From positions 1-46,587 of the forward strand of contig CALXJP010000013.1 of the NCBI GenBank assembly GCA_944388655.1: DNA of 46,587 nucleotides, given 5' to 3'. The notes under the pieces were generated by a model. It did no database searches. It worked only from the letters and a program-made list of their open reading frames with translations, and was not told the DNA's origin. Both the position numbers and the translations under genes were made by a program. Numbering within the stretch: the first letter of the stretch is position 1; each line of letters opens with the position of its first letter. Of this stretch, positions 16,201-23,926 are shown piece by piece. The DNA is from an uncultured Clostridia bacterium (GTDB taxonomy: Bacteria > Bacillota > Clostridia > TANB77 > CAG-508).

Positions 16201-17654
16201 ACTTCTCCATTTTTTACTTTCATAATGCCTACTTCTGTTATTTTTTCTGTTCTAAATGATAAACCCGTTGTTTCTAAGTCTAATACACAATAGGTAGCAT
16301 CTTCTATATTTTGTTTTTTCGGAAAAGAAACAATGGCACTTTTATCTGGTGCAAGATAGGCTTCTACCCCATAGATAACTTTCATGTCAGGATTATCAAA
16401 TCCTAACATTTTATGAGCATCTGGAAAAGCTTGTACTACACCATGGTCTGTAATAGCAATTGATTTCATTCCCCACTTCATGGCACGTTTGATTAAGTCT
16501 TTTACTGGAGTTACCCCATCCATTTGGCTCATTTGTGTGTGCATATGAAGTTCTACTCTTTTTACTTTACTATTATCTATTCTTTCTTGTTTCTTTTTAC
16601 CTTCTGTTTCTACAATAACATTGGCAATTACTCCTAATTCTTTGGCAAATGGGTCAAACTGTGCTGTTCCACTAATTCGTAAACCTTTCGCACTTTTGAT
16701 TCTTCCCATAATTGTTTTTGCCTTTTCCGCTTCTGCAAAAGCTTTACAGGTAATAGTACTACTTCCATCATATAAATCAAACATGAGCAAATGCTTTCCA
16801 CTTTTTAGTTCACGAGAGTCTGTATTAATTACTTCTCCTTCTAGCATTACTTTTCCACTATCTACTGATAAATCTGCTACTTTTACTAAAGCTTCTTTTA
16901 TGTTGGGATTTCGTCCTAATATTAAAGGACTATGCTCTTCTTCTGTTGGAGGAGGTGGTGGTGGCGGAACATTTTGCGTATTTGCTGATGGTGCTACTTG
17001 TTTTTCTTCTTGTTTTACTTCTGGTTTATTTTCTTCTGCCTTGGTATGTTGTAAAGCTTGTTGACTCATAAGCTTAATAGCCTCTTCTTGTATTTTTTGG
17101 CTATATTCCTGATATTTTAGTATATGCTCTTGTGTAATGTTTTCTATAAAACTAACTTGCGTCTTTTTTCCATAAATATTTTCAAAAATATCTGCTAATA
17201 TTTCATGAAAATGTCTAGCTAGTAAAAAGTCTTTTCCTCTCATTTGTAACATAATGTTGGCTGCTTTTCCTTCAACAGAAATGCTACTTTCCTTTAATAA
17301 AGCTTTTACCATAGGATGTTTATAGGAAATATATTCTACAATATCTTGCCATTCTTGTATTATTTGGTTTTCTATTATGCCACTACCTGCTTCTTCACAA
17401 ACATGTTGTTCTATTTCTTCTTCTTTTTTTATTCTCACTTCTACATTTTTAATGGCAAATCTTGCTTCCAAAAATTTTTCTAATCCATAAATTTCTTTAA
17501 TAGGAATATGTTCTTCTGTAAGTAAAATAAGCTCTAAGGTATTTGTTTTTTTATATAAATTAATACTTTCTAGCTTTGCTTGGTTTAAAGCAAAACTAGA
17601 AGAATTATAATCTCGAAAAATTTCTTTTATCGTTTTATCTGTCAAACACCCCAT
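13236..17654 (-). CDS. polC: DNA polymerase III alpha subunit, PolC type (Gram-positive)
   Basis: The replicative polymerase of low-GC Gram-positives; at 1472 residues slightly longer than the usual 1,430-1,450. Domain order seen: two N-terminal domains (to about 205), a proline-rich linker with seven prolines at 230-236, an OB fold (about 245-350), a PHP domain starting HMHTQMSQMDG at 370-380, and a DnaQ-like 3'-5' exonuclease inserted in it. The exonuclease motifs are DLETTG 459-464, AHNADFD 538-544 and HRALDD 597-602. Then come a four-cysteine zinc knuckle (CPNC and CPKC), the catalytic PDIDLNFSGE, GTVGTVADKTAYGYVKKY, and the C-terminal helix-hairpin-helix. All catalytic acids are present. 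The start has AGGAGG upstream. It lies 19 bases after rseP, as in many Firmicutes but without proS between. Confidence 0.98.
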   Translation of the reverse strand: MGCLTDKTIKEIFRDYNSSSFALNQAKLESINLYKKTNTLELILLTEEHIPIKEIYGLEKFLEARFAIKNVEVRIKKEEEIEQHVCEEAGSGIIENQIIQEWQDIVEYISYKHPMVKALLKESSISVEGKAANIMLQMRGKDFLLARHFHEILADIFENIYGKKTQVSFIENITQEHILKYQEYSQKIQEEAIKLMSQQALQHTKAEENKPEVKQEEKQVAPSANTQNVPPPPPPPTEEEHSPLILGRNPNIKEALVKVADLSVDSGKVMLEGEVINTDSRELKSGKHLLMFDLYDGSSTITCKAFAEAEKAKTIMGRIKSAKGLRISGTAQFDPFAKELGVIANVIVETEGKKKQERIDNSKVKRVELHMHTQMSQMDGVTPVKDLIKRAMKWGMKSIAITDHGVVQAFPDAHKMLGFDNPDMKVIYGVEAYLAPDKSAIVSFPKKQNIEDATYCVLDLETTGLSFRTEKITEVGIMKVKNGEVIDEFSCFVNPEKPIPQKVVEVTNITDDMVKDAETIEKVLPKVIDFIGDSILVAHNADFDIGFLKFNAKLLGLSIENTYIDTLRLAKELFPDFKKYKLGLIADKLGIVVEVAHRALDDVDTTVKVFREMLKMMKEKGVQTVDDIDIKLQGKVDYKKLPTYHAIILAKDYVGLRNLYKLISISHLDYFYKKPRILKSVYKKYAEGLILGSACEAGELYRAILEGKDDEEVEDIAKDYDYLEIQPIGNNMHLVREGVVPDKKALEDINKKIVDLGEKLGKLVVATCDVHFMDPQDEIYRRILMAGQGFSDADEQAPLYLRTTEEMLQEFTYLGEDKAYEVVVTNTNKIADMCERISPISPEKCPPYIENCEQTIKDIAYDKAHELYGDPLPEIVQSRLDKELTSIIKNGFSVMYIIAQKLVWKSNEDGYIVGSRGSVGSSFVANMTGITEVNSLPPHYRCPNCKYSDFTDYGYKNGFDLPDKTCPKCGHPLAKDGMDIPFETFLGFNGDKEPDIDLNFSGEYQAKAHKYTEVIFGKGTTFKAGTVGTVADKTAYGYVKKYYEERGIPVNNAEVLRVSVGCTGIKRTTGQHPGGIIVVPKGREIYEFTPVQHPADDPNSDIITTHFDYHSIDQNLLKLDILGHDDPTMIRMLYDLTGIDPTKVPLDDKETMSIFSSTKALGVTKEQIKSEVGSYGIPEFGTKFVRGMLVDTRPTTFEELLRISGLSHGTDVWLGNAQTLIEEGTIKLSEAICTRDDIMIYLIKQGLPSQKAFKIMECVRKGKATKDPEKWQEYEAIMREHHVPEWYINSCKKIKYMFPKAHAAAYVTNAFRIAWFKVHYPMAYYTAYFTIRADEFDSDIMCYGEERVKNKMKEIDLQGSSATTKDKNMYAILELVMEMYERGITFLPIDLYKSHATKFRIEKEGIRPPLNSIPGLGTVAAEGIDEAKKQGQFMSIDDMKIRSKIGKSVIELLDKVGCLKGMSQSNQMSLFG

Positions 17655-17673
17655 TTACTTTTTCCTCCTCGTT

Positions 17674-18933
17674 TTACAGTATTCTTAAAATATCTTGATA
17701 TGCTACAAAAATAGATAATGTAATTAAGAACGCAAAACCTAATAATTGTATATTGATTTCCATGTTTTCACTTAATTTTTTTCTTCGAATTGCTTCTATA
17801 ATGAGTAATAATAACTTCCCTCCATCTAAGGCAGGAATTGGTAACAAATTCGTTACTCCTAAAGAAATAGAAATTAGTGCTAACATATAGATAAATTCTC
17901 TAATTCCTTCTGTTTTGGCAACTACTTCAGAAATGCCTACTGGTCCCATCATTTGTTGCATAGAAACATTTCCTGTTAATAATTGTTTTACATTGTCAGC
18001 AATAGAAGATACGAAATCAATGGTTTCCCAAAAACCATAGTACATTCTATTTCCTAAGTTCATTTGTGCTGTTGCAAATTGTACTCCTAAATAATAAGCA
18101 TACATTTTATCTAAGGGTAACTCTATGCTAATTTCTTCGTTCCCTCTTTGTAAAACTAATGATAAAGTATCCCCTGCAGTTTGATTGATTTGGTCTATAA
18201 TTTCTTGCTGATTCGTAATTGTTTTTCCATTAATTTGCAAAATTTTATCATTGGCTTGCACTCCATGTAACGCAGCTGTACTTCCTTCTTCTACCATCAG
18301 TACTTTTGTAGAAGTATCATCTCCTCCTTCTAAGTAAATTCCTGTACTCTTATATTCTTGTGCCGTTGGAGTTACTTCTATATCTAGCAATTGTTCATTT
18401 CTTTTTACTGTTATGGTTAAAGGCTTTCCTTCACTATTTTGCAAAATTTTGTCCATATCTGTTTTAAGATGAATATCTTTTCCTTCTATTTTTACAATTT
18501 CATCTCCTACTTGTAATTCAGACTGAGAAGCTGCATACTCTGGCAAAATGCTTTCTATTTGCGTTGACACATAATTATTTTGTGTTGCCATTAACCCAAA
18601 ATATACTAGTAATGCAAAAATGATATTCACTGTTGCTCCTGCTACTACAATGGCTATTCTTTTAGGTATGCTAGCTTGACTAAAAGAACCCTCTGACTCA
18701 GAACGTTCTTCTTCTCCTTCCATGCTAACAAATCCTCCTAAAGGGATTAAACGTAAAGCATATTTTGTTTGTTTTCCTTGTTTTTTCCAAATAGTTGGTC
18801 CAAAACCAATAGCAAATTCATTTACTTTTACTTTGCATAATTTTGCAACTGTAAAATGACCTAATTCATGTATAAAAATAAGAAAACCTAATAAAAATAC
18901 AATTTTTATTAGTGCTATTAAAAAAGCAAGCAA
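17674..18933 (-). CDS. rseP: RIP site-2 metalloprotease RseP
   Basis: Intramembrane zinc protease that cleaves anti-sigma factors and signal-peptide remnants. Seen in 419 residues: HELGH at 22-26 within the first membrane segment, two PDZ-like regions (LQVGDEIVKIEGKDI near 140 and GVQANDKILQINGKTI near 222), and the second active-site motif NLLPIPALDGGKL near 360 in a membrane segment. The start is a TTG at 18933, placed 5 bases after AAGGAGG; no ATG fits. It follows cdsA by 20 bases. Confidence 0.95.
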   Translation of the reverse strand: MLAFLIALIKIVFLLGFLIFIHELGHFTVAKLCKVKVNEFAIGFGPTIWKKQGKQTKYALRLIPLGGFVSMEGEEERSESEGSFSQASIPKRIAIVVAGATVNIIFALLVYFGLMATQNNYVSTQIESILPEYAASQSELQVGDEIVKIEGKDIHLKTDMDKILQNSEGKPLTITVKRNEQLLDIEVTPTAQEYKSTGIYLEGGDDTSTKVLMVEEGSTAALHGVQANDKILQINGKTITNQQEIIDQINQTAGDTLSLVLQRGNEEISIELPLDKMYAYYLGVQFATAQMNLGNRMYYGFWETIDFVSSIADNVKQLLTGNVSMQQMMGPVGISEVVAKTEGIREFIYMLALISISLGVTNLLPIPALDGGKLLLLIIEAIRRKKLSENMEINIQLLGFAFLITLSIFVAYQDILRIL

Positions 18934-18953
18934 TTTTTCCTCCTTTTCTTTGC

Positions 18954-19754
18954 TTATAGCATTCTAAATAATACATAAGCAAATGGTGCAATAAATATTA
19001 GACTATCTATTCTGTCTAACATCCCCCCATGCCCTGGTATTAAATTACTAAAATCTTTTATTTCTACATAGCGTTTAATACTAGATGCTGCAAAATCTCC
19101 CATTTGTCCAATAAAGCTAAGTGCTATTCCTATAATTGCCATAATCCAGTAAGAATATTCCATATTCCAGAAATAATTCACTGCCATAGTATAGAGAAGA
19201 ATCAAAATGGTAGCACCTATTGTTCCCCCTATACAACCTTCAATCGATTTTTTTGGACTTACTTTGCTAAATTTATGTTTACCAAAATATTTTCCTATGA
19301 AAAAGGCAAAAATATCCGTTCCCCAAGCAGCAATAATAGCATACCAAATTAAAATATTTCCATTTGGCATTCCATCTAAAAAGGCAATAAACATAATGCA
19401 AAATACTACATAACAAATGCCAAAAAAAGTATAGGCAATATCTTTAAAAGTAGTTTTCATATCGGTTGCAATGACTTGTGCAAATAATAGTAATAACAAT
19501 ATAGGTACGGCTCCACTTACTACAATTGGTAACCATTCTATAGGTACCAAATGAATAATGGAAATAGAAGCACAGCATAGGTATCCTATCCAGCGTACAG
19601 GATTAGAAACATGAGATACTGCATTAAAATATTCATTTAAAGCTAAATAGGCAATAAACGCTAAACAAATATCTACAATATATTTATTTCTAATCAGTAA
19701 TATAATGAGAACTAGTGGAAACCACATAAGTGCTGAAGTAATTCTTTTTATCAT
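18954..19754 (-). CDS. cdsA: Phosphatidate cytidylyltransferase
   Basis: Makes CDP-diacylglycerol from phosphatidate and CTP, the branch point of phospholipid synthesis. The 266-residue protein has about eight membrane segments. The C-terminal signature is present: SPKKSIEGCIGGTIGA near 167 and GDFAASSIKRYVEIKDFSN followed by LIPGHGGMLDRIDSL near 240. The ribosome site AAGGAATGAG precedes the ATG. It lies between uppS and rseP; dxr, often found next in Bacilli, is absent here. Confidence 0.95.
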   Translation of the reverse strand: MIKRITSALMWFPLVLIILLIRNKYIVDICLAFIAYLALNEYFNAVSHVSNPVRWIGYLCCASISIIHLVPIEWLPIVVSGAVPILLLLLFAQVIATDMKTTFKDIAYTFFGICYVVFCIMFIAFLDGMPNGNILIWYAIIAAWGTDIFAFFIGKYFGKHKFSKVSPKKSIEGCIGGTIGATILILLYTMAVNYFWNMEYSYWIMAIIGIALSFIGQMGDFAASSIKRYVEIKDFSNLIPGHGGMLDRIDSLIFIAPFAYVLFRML

Positions 19755-19789
19755 TTATTTTCTCATTCCTTTCGTTATCTTTAGATATT

Positions 19790-20497
19790 TTATTTTCCTC
19801 CAAATTTTCTATTTCTCTTGTTATATATAGCTATAGCTTCGTCTAAATCTTTTTCTGTAAAATCTGGCCAATTTTTATCTACAAATAAAAATTCTGTATA
19901 AGCTAATTGCCATGGTAAAAAGTTACTAGTTCTTAATTCTCCACTAGTTCTTATCATTAAATCTGGGTCAGGTATTCCTGCTGTATATAAAGAATTGGCT
20001 ATGGTATTTTCATTAATTTCGTCTACCGAAATTTCTTGATTTTGTACTTGTTTCGCTATTTTTTTCATAGCTCTTACTAGTTCATCTCTACCTCCATAAT
20101 TAATGGCAATGGAAAAAGTTGTGCCTGTGTTATTCTTGGTTCTTTCCATACATTTTTTCATACTTTCTTGCATATCTTTTTGCATTTCTTCTATTGCACC
20201 AATAATTTTTACTCGGATATTTTCCGTGTCTGCACGCTTGCTATAATCGTCTAAGTAATTTTTTAATAATAACATTAATGCTCCTACTTCTTCTTCTGTT
20301 CTTTTCCAATTTTCTGTTGAAAAAGCATAAACCGTAATATAAGGAAGTCCTATTTGATTGGCATATCTAACTATTTTTTCCAGTGTTTTGGCACCTTCTT
20401 TATGTCCTAATTTAATATCCATTCCTTTACTTCTAGCCCATCTACGGTTTCCATCCATGATAATAGCAATGTGATTTGGCATATTTTCTTTTTCCAT
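19790..20497 (-). CDS. uppS: Undecaprenyl diphosphate synthase
   Basis: cis-Prenyltransferase that builds the C55 lipid carrier for cell-wall synthesis. Seen in 235 residues: HIAIIMDGNRRWARSKG near residue 8 with the catalytic Asp, GHKEGAKTL, TVYAFSTENWKR near 58, and the C-terminal DLMIRTSGELRTSNFLPWQ near 180 followed by LAYTEFLFVDKNWPDF. The start has GGAAGGA upstream. It lies in the usual frr-uppS-cdsA order. Confidence 0.97.
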   Translation of the reverse strand: MEKENMPNHIAIIMDGNRRWARSKGMDIKLGHKEGAKTLEKIVRYANQIGLPYITVYAFSTENWKRTEEEVGALMLLLKNYLDDYSKRADTENIRVKIIGAIEEMQKDMQESMKKCMERTKNNTGTTFSIAINYGGRDELVRAMKKIAKQVQNQEISVDEINENTIANSLYTAGIPDPDLMIRTSGELRTSNFLPWQLAYTEFLFVDKNWPDFTEKDLDEAIAIYNKRNRKFGGK

Positions 20498-20519
20498 ACT
20501 TACAAATCCTTCCCTTTTA

Positions 20520-21068
20520 TTATACAGTCATAATTTCTTTTTCTTTTTTCTCTAATATAGTATCGATTTCATTAATTTTTTTATCTGTTATTTTTTGAAT
20601 TTCATTTTCTGCCATTTTTAATTCATCTTCTGTAATTTCTGCATCTTTTTGTTTCTTTTTAAATTCATCTATTCCATCTCTTCTTACACTTCTAATTGCT
20701 ACTTTTGCTTCTTCTGCCATCTTTTTAATTTCTTTTACTAGTTCTTTTCTTCTTTCTTCATTTAATTCTGGGAAAGCTAATCGAATTACTTTTCCATCAT
20801 TATTGGGTGTAATTCCAATATCTGATGCAAGTATTGCTCTTTCTATATCTTTTAAAATGCTCATATCCCATGGTTGAATAACAATTAATCTTGCTTCTGG
20901 AACAGAAATTCCTGCTACTTGATTAATTGGTGTAGGTGTTCCATAATATTCTACAGATACCTTGTTTAATATGGCAGGGTTTGCTCTACCTGCTCTTACT
21001 TCTGAAAAATTTTCTTCTAAAACACTAATTGTTTTATTCATTCTTTCTTCTATATTTGTATAATCCAT
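20520..21068 (-). CDS. frr: Ribosome recycling factor
   Basis: Splits post-termination ribosomes together with EF-G. At 182 residues it is of typical length (185 in E. coli). Family marks: VRAGRANPAILNKVSVEYYG near 24, then PINQVAGISVPEARLIVIQPWD near 52, the LAFPELNEERRKELVK helix near 104 and IRSVRRDGIDEFKK near 131. It lies 27 bases after pyrH, the standard gene pair. Confidence 0.97.
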   Translation of the reverse strand: MDYTNIEERMNKTISVLEENFSEVRAGRANPAILNKVSVEYYGTPTPINQVAGISVPEARLIVIQPWDMSILKDIERAILASDIGITPNNDGKVIRLAFPELNEERRKELVKEIKKMAEEAKVAIRSVRRDGIDEFKKKQKDAEITEDELKMAENEIQKITDKKINEIDTILEKKEKEIMTV

Positions 21069-21095
21069 TATATTCTTTTCCTTTCTATTTATTAA

Positions 21096-21803
21096 TTATT
21101 TTACAATTGTTCCTATTTTTTCACCTTTTACAGCTTTTACAATATTTTCTGGTTCATCAATACCAAATACCAATAGTGGCATATGATTATCTCTACACAT
21201 TGCTGTTGCTGTAGAATCCATAACTTTTAGGTCTTTATTTAATACATCTAAATAGGAAATTTCATCATATTTTACTGCATTCTTATCTTTTTTTGGATCT
21301 GCAGAATATACAGCATCAATTGATTTTCCTAATAATATGATTTCTGCATTTACTTCTGTAGCTCTTAATACTGCAGCTGTGTCAGTAGTAAAATATGGAT
21401 GACCTGTTCCACAAGCAAATATAACAACTCTTCCTTTTTGCAAATGTTTCTCTGCTTTTCTGATAATAAAAGGTTCTGCAATTCCTCTCATTTCAATTGC
21501 TGTTTGCACACGAGAGTATACTCCTCTTGCTTCTAATGCATCTTGCAAAGCAAGTCCATTCATTGCTGTTGCAAGCATTCCCATATAATCTGCTGTGGTT
21601 CTATCCATCTGATGTCCATTTCTTCCTCTCCAAAAGTTTCCTCCTCCTACAACTATAGCTACTTGTACTCCCATATCTACTATTTCTTTGATTTTGTCAC
21701 ATATTTTTCCTATAGTTTCGGCATCAACCCCTGTTTTTTGTTCTCCTGCTAGTGCTTCTCCACTTAATTTGAGTAGCACTCTTTTATATTTTGTTTCAGG
21801 CAC
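21096..21803 (-). CDS. pyrH: UMP kinase
   Basis: Phosphorylates UMP to UDP for RNA, DNA and cell-wall precursors. Seen in 235 residues: the N-terminal [13 protein letters not shown] near 8, [14 protein letters not shown] near 49, the [17 protein letters not shown] helix near 67, and the late [16 protein letters not shown] near 129. The start is a GTG at 21803 with AAGGAG about 10 bases upstream. It is the first gene of the 13-gene run. rpsB and tsf, its usual upstream partners, are replaced here by the surface-protein locus. Confidence 0.96.
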   Translation of the reverse strand: MPETKYKRVLLKLSGEALAGEQKTGVDAETIGKICDKIKEIVDMGVQVAIVVGGGNFWRGRNGHQMDRTTADYMGMLATAMNGLALQDALEARGVYSRVQTAIEMRGIAEPFIIRKAEKHLQKGRVVIFACGTGHPYFTTDTAAVLRATEVNAEIILLGKSIDAVYSADPKKDKNAVKYDEISYLDVLNKDLKVMDSTATAMCRDNHMPLLVFGIDEPENIVKAVKGEKIGTIVK

Positions 21804-21973
21804 TTTTTACACACTCCTTATTTTATTTTTTCGTCTCTTATTCTATCACATAATGCAATATAAAAGAAATAGTTTTTTGTAAATTTTATGAGTTTTTTAG
21901 AAAAAAGATTGGCATTCACCATTTTACAAATAATGCTGTTTAAATAGGAGTAAATGTTTTGTGAATAGTAACA

Positions 21974-22018
21974 AAAAAAGAAAATAGCTTTAGCATTTTA
22001 AAAACTATTTTCTTTTTT
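21974..22018 (-). terminator. Terminator of the degraded surface-protein gene
   Basis: AAAAAAGAAAATAG 21974-21987 pairs perfectly with 22005-22018 (14 bp) around a 17-base loop, with seven Ts next to it on the minus strand. It begins 17 bases after the gene's stop and isolates it from pyrH. Confidence 0.88.
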
Positions 22019-22034
22019 CATGTTTCTTTTAGTT

Positions 22035-22757
22035 TTATGTTATTGGTATAATGACTGGTCGAAAACCTATATTAAAATAACTACTACCAGCCGTGTGTGA
22101 AAAATAAAATCTTCCTGCATTAAGTGTATCCATAAAAGAACCACTTTTCATCATAAATACATTTCTTGAACCAACATAATTAGAAAAATTATTTTCCCAT
22201 GCTGTTTCTCCTATACTACTGGTTGATGTTTCTCTTACTGCATCTCCATATATTTTTGTATTTGTAACATAGTTAGCACTACTTGCAGAATTTAACCCTT
22301 CTGTAGTACTATCTGTTGGGTTATTATCTACTGTACTATCAAATGGATATACCATAGTATATTTTGTGCTTTGTGTTTTTAAAACTTCTCCCTCGTAAGA
22401 TACAGACTTACCATATTGTAATAGAGATTTATGTCCATTAGCTGTATAACTTGCTGTTCTTTCCCATGTTGCTCCTGATAAATCATATACCCCTGTTATA
22501 TTTCGTGTACTTGAGGAACTAGTTCCTCCTTTTTGATTCCATGCATATACACTTCCAGTTAGCGTTGGTGTATTTCCTTGTAAAGTATTTATTTCGTCTA
22601 CTTTTACTACAATTTCTTCTCCATCATTCTTTCCTTGTGTTACTCCGGTTAAAGCATATATACTATCTATTCCATTTTTTCCTGTTGTTTCTGTCCTTTT
22701 ATTTCCTCCACTATTTAAACTCACATTATTAATAGCTATATCTTGCCCATTTGTTCC
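22035..22757 (-). pseudogene. 3' part of a frameshifted prepilin-like surface-protein gene
   Basis: This is the C-terminal half of one gene broken by a single base. Read through, the protein would run SYSQYGTNGQDIAINN, which is how related proteins continue. The extra base is near 22758 (TATCGGAAC on the minus strand). The open frame here begins within the coding sequence and has only an internal GTG, so it is not an independent gene. The product ends with a formylglycine-generating-enzyme-like motif, NVFMMKSGSFMD near 190 and FNIGFRPVIIPIT at the end. In contrast to its two relatives it has no C-ending codon bias here and lacks the conserved 94-bp block downstream. Sequencing error cannot be excluded. 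Confidence 0.75.
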
Positions 22758-23748
22758 GATACTGACTATAACTTAAATAACTTATCATTCCCCATTCACT
22801 ACTTTTGATTAAGTGTACATCTGATGAGCCAGTAGTAAATCCATAAATATTTCCATTTTCATTCATTGCCTTACAAATATTGTATGCATCATTTTCACTA
22901 ATATAATTCATGCTATAGGTTAATGGTTGAAATACAGGATAACTAATTTTTGGTAAATTACTTGCATAAATTCCATCTAACCAGTTGCGAGCTTGTTGAA
23001 ACGAATCTCCTGATGTTCCGGCTTCTACTGCTCTTACCCACGCGTTTGTTTGTGTATAGCTTACTGAACTTTTTACACTTGTTGTATCGTTATTTCCTTC
23101 TGGAAATCCTGCTTCAAATTTGGCTACATACATTCCGGTAAGTTCACTATCCCATCCTCCATTGGCAAAGTTAATGTTTGTCTCATTCGTAAAAGCTGGG
23201 TGTACATAAAAGTCTGTTGTTGTATCCACTATTTCATCTGCTGTTGTTTGTCTTTTCACTGTTTTTAATTGTCCATCTTGAGAGTCATAATATTGGTCTG
23301 TTGTTCCTATTAAGAATTTTACTTGTATTGTTCCTCCTTCTGACTTGTTTTCTGGATTATTATACGTGATTTTATATGCATACCTAGGTATCCATACCCA
23401 CATACTTCCATCTTCACTTATCGTATTGGCCCATTTACTTTGGCTATAGTCATACCAAGTATTATCGTTCCAGTCCGTTTCTTGTACACTTCCCATTTCT
23501 GTTTCAGTTGGTTCTATGAATTTAATTGGTGTCATACCATCTATTGGCTCTGGGGCATTTGGTGTATCCTGGCGTAATTCCGGATTTTGTGTGTTGTTTC
23601 CTGCTATGATTTTATCCATTTCGTCTGTGATACTATTAAATGCCATTTGTGTATTCACTTCTGCATCATGCATGGAATTTGCACCTTGCTGTGCTTTCTT
23701 AAATATTCCTTGGTTTCCAAGCACCATATTGATGCTAACTGCTGCCAA
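22758..23748 (-). pseudogene. 5' part of the frameshifted prepilin-like surface-protein gene, leader replaced
   Basis: The N-terminal half of the same gene. From SINMVLGNQGIFKKAQQGAN onward it matches the neighbouring intact protein, then diverges into a longer ectodomain with WVWIPRYAYKITY near residue 97 and YVAKFEAGFPEGN near 200. There is no usable start. Upstream of the shared hydrophobic segment the usual prepilin leader (K-x-x-A/G-x-TLIALVVT) is replaced by an unrelated stretch, RERRRHRSVIRIFTDV, which runs back to a stop at 23839-23841 without ATG, GTG or TTG before the hydrophobic core. The only candidate is the TTG at 23748 inside the membrane segment. It then frameshifts near 22758. 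Two lesions make it a pseudogene or a silent donor copy. Confidence 0.72.
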
Positions 23749-23825
23749 AATAATTAAAATTACTAGGGTTACAACTAATACGTCTGTAAAAATACGTATA
23801 ACTGATCTATGTCTTCTTCTCTCTC

Positions 23826-23920
23826 GAACTCTTATATTCTAACTTACTTGGTTATTCATTTTTTCTACTATATCTTATGTTACCACCTTTTCTCTCACAG
23901 CTCACAACTACATATATAAG
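23826..23920 (-). repeat. Conserved block downstream of surface-protein gene, copy 1
   Basis: This 95-bp block is repeated at 45712-45804 with about five mismatches and one 2-base gap. Both copies begin a few bases after the stop of a surface-protein gene. It contains no gene. It runs into the leaderless start of the degraded gene. Confidence 0.85.
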
Positions 23921-23926
23921 ATATAT

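Noticed and set aside
16621-17064. Plus-strand open frame of 147 codons inside polC
   Set aside because: It is antisense to a clearly conserved polymerase and lacks a ribosome site; it is a shadow produced by the codon bias.
22035-22160. Third DGR variable region at the end of the degraded gene
   Set aside because: The ending GFRPVI fits the fold, but the codons are A/T-ending like the rest and the conserved downstream block is absent.
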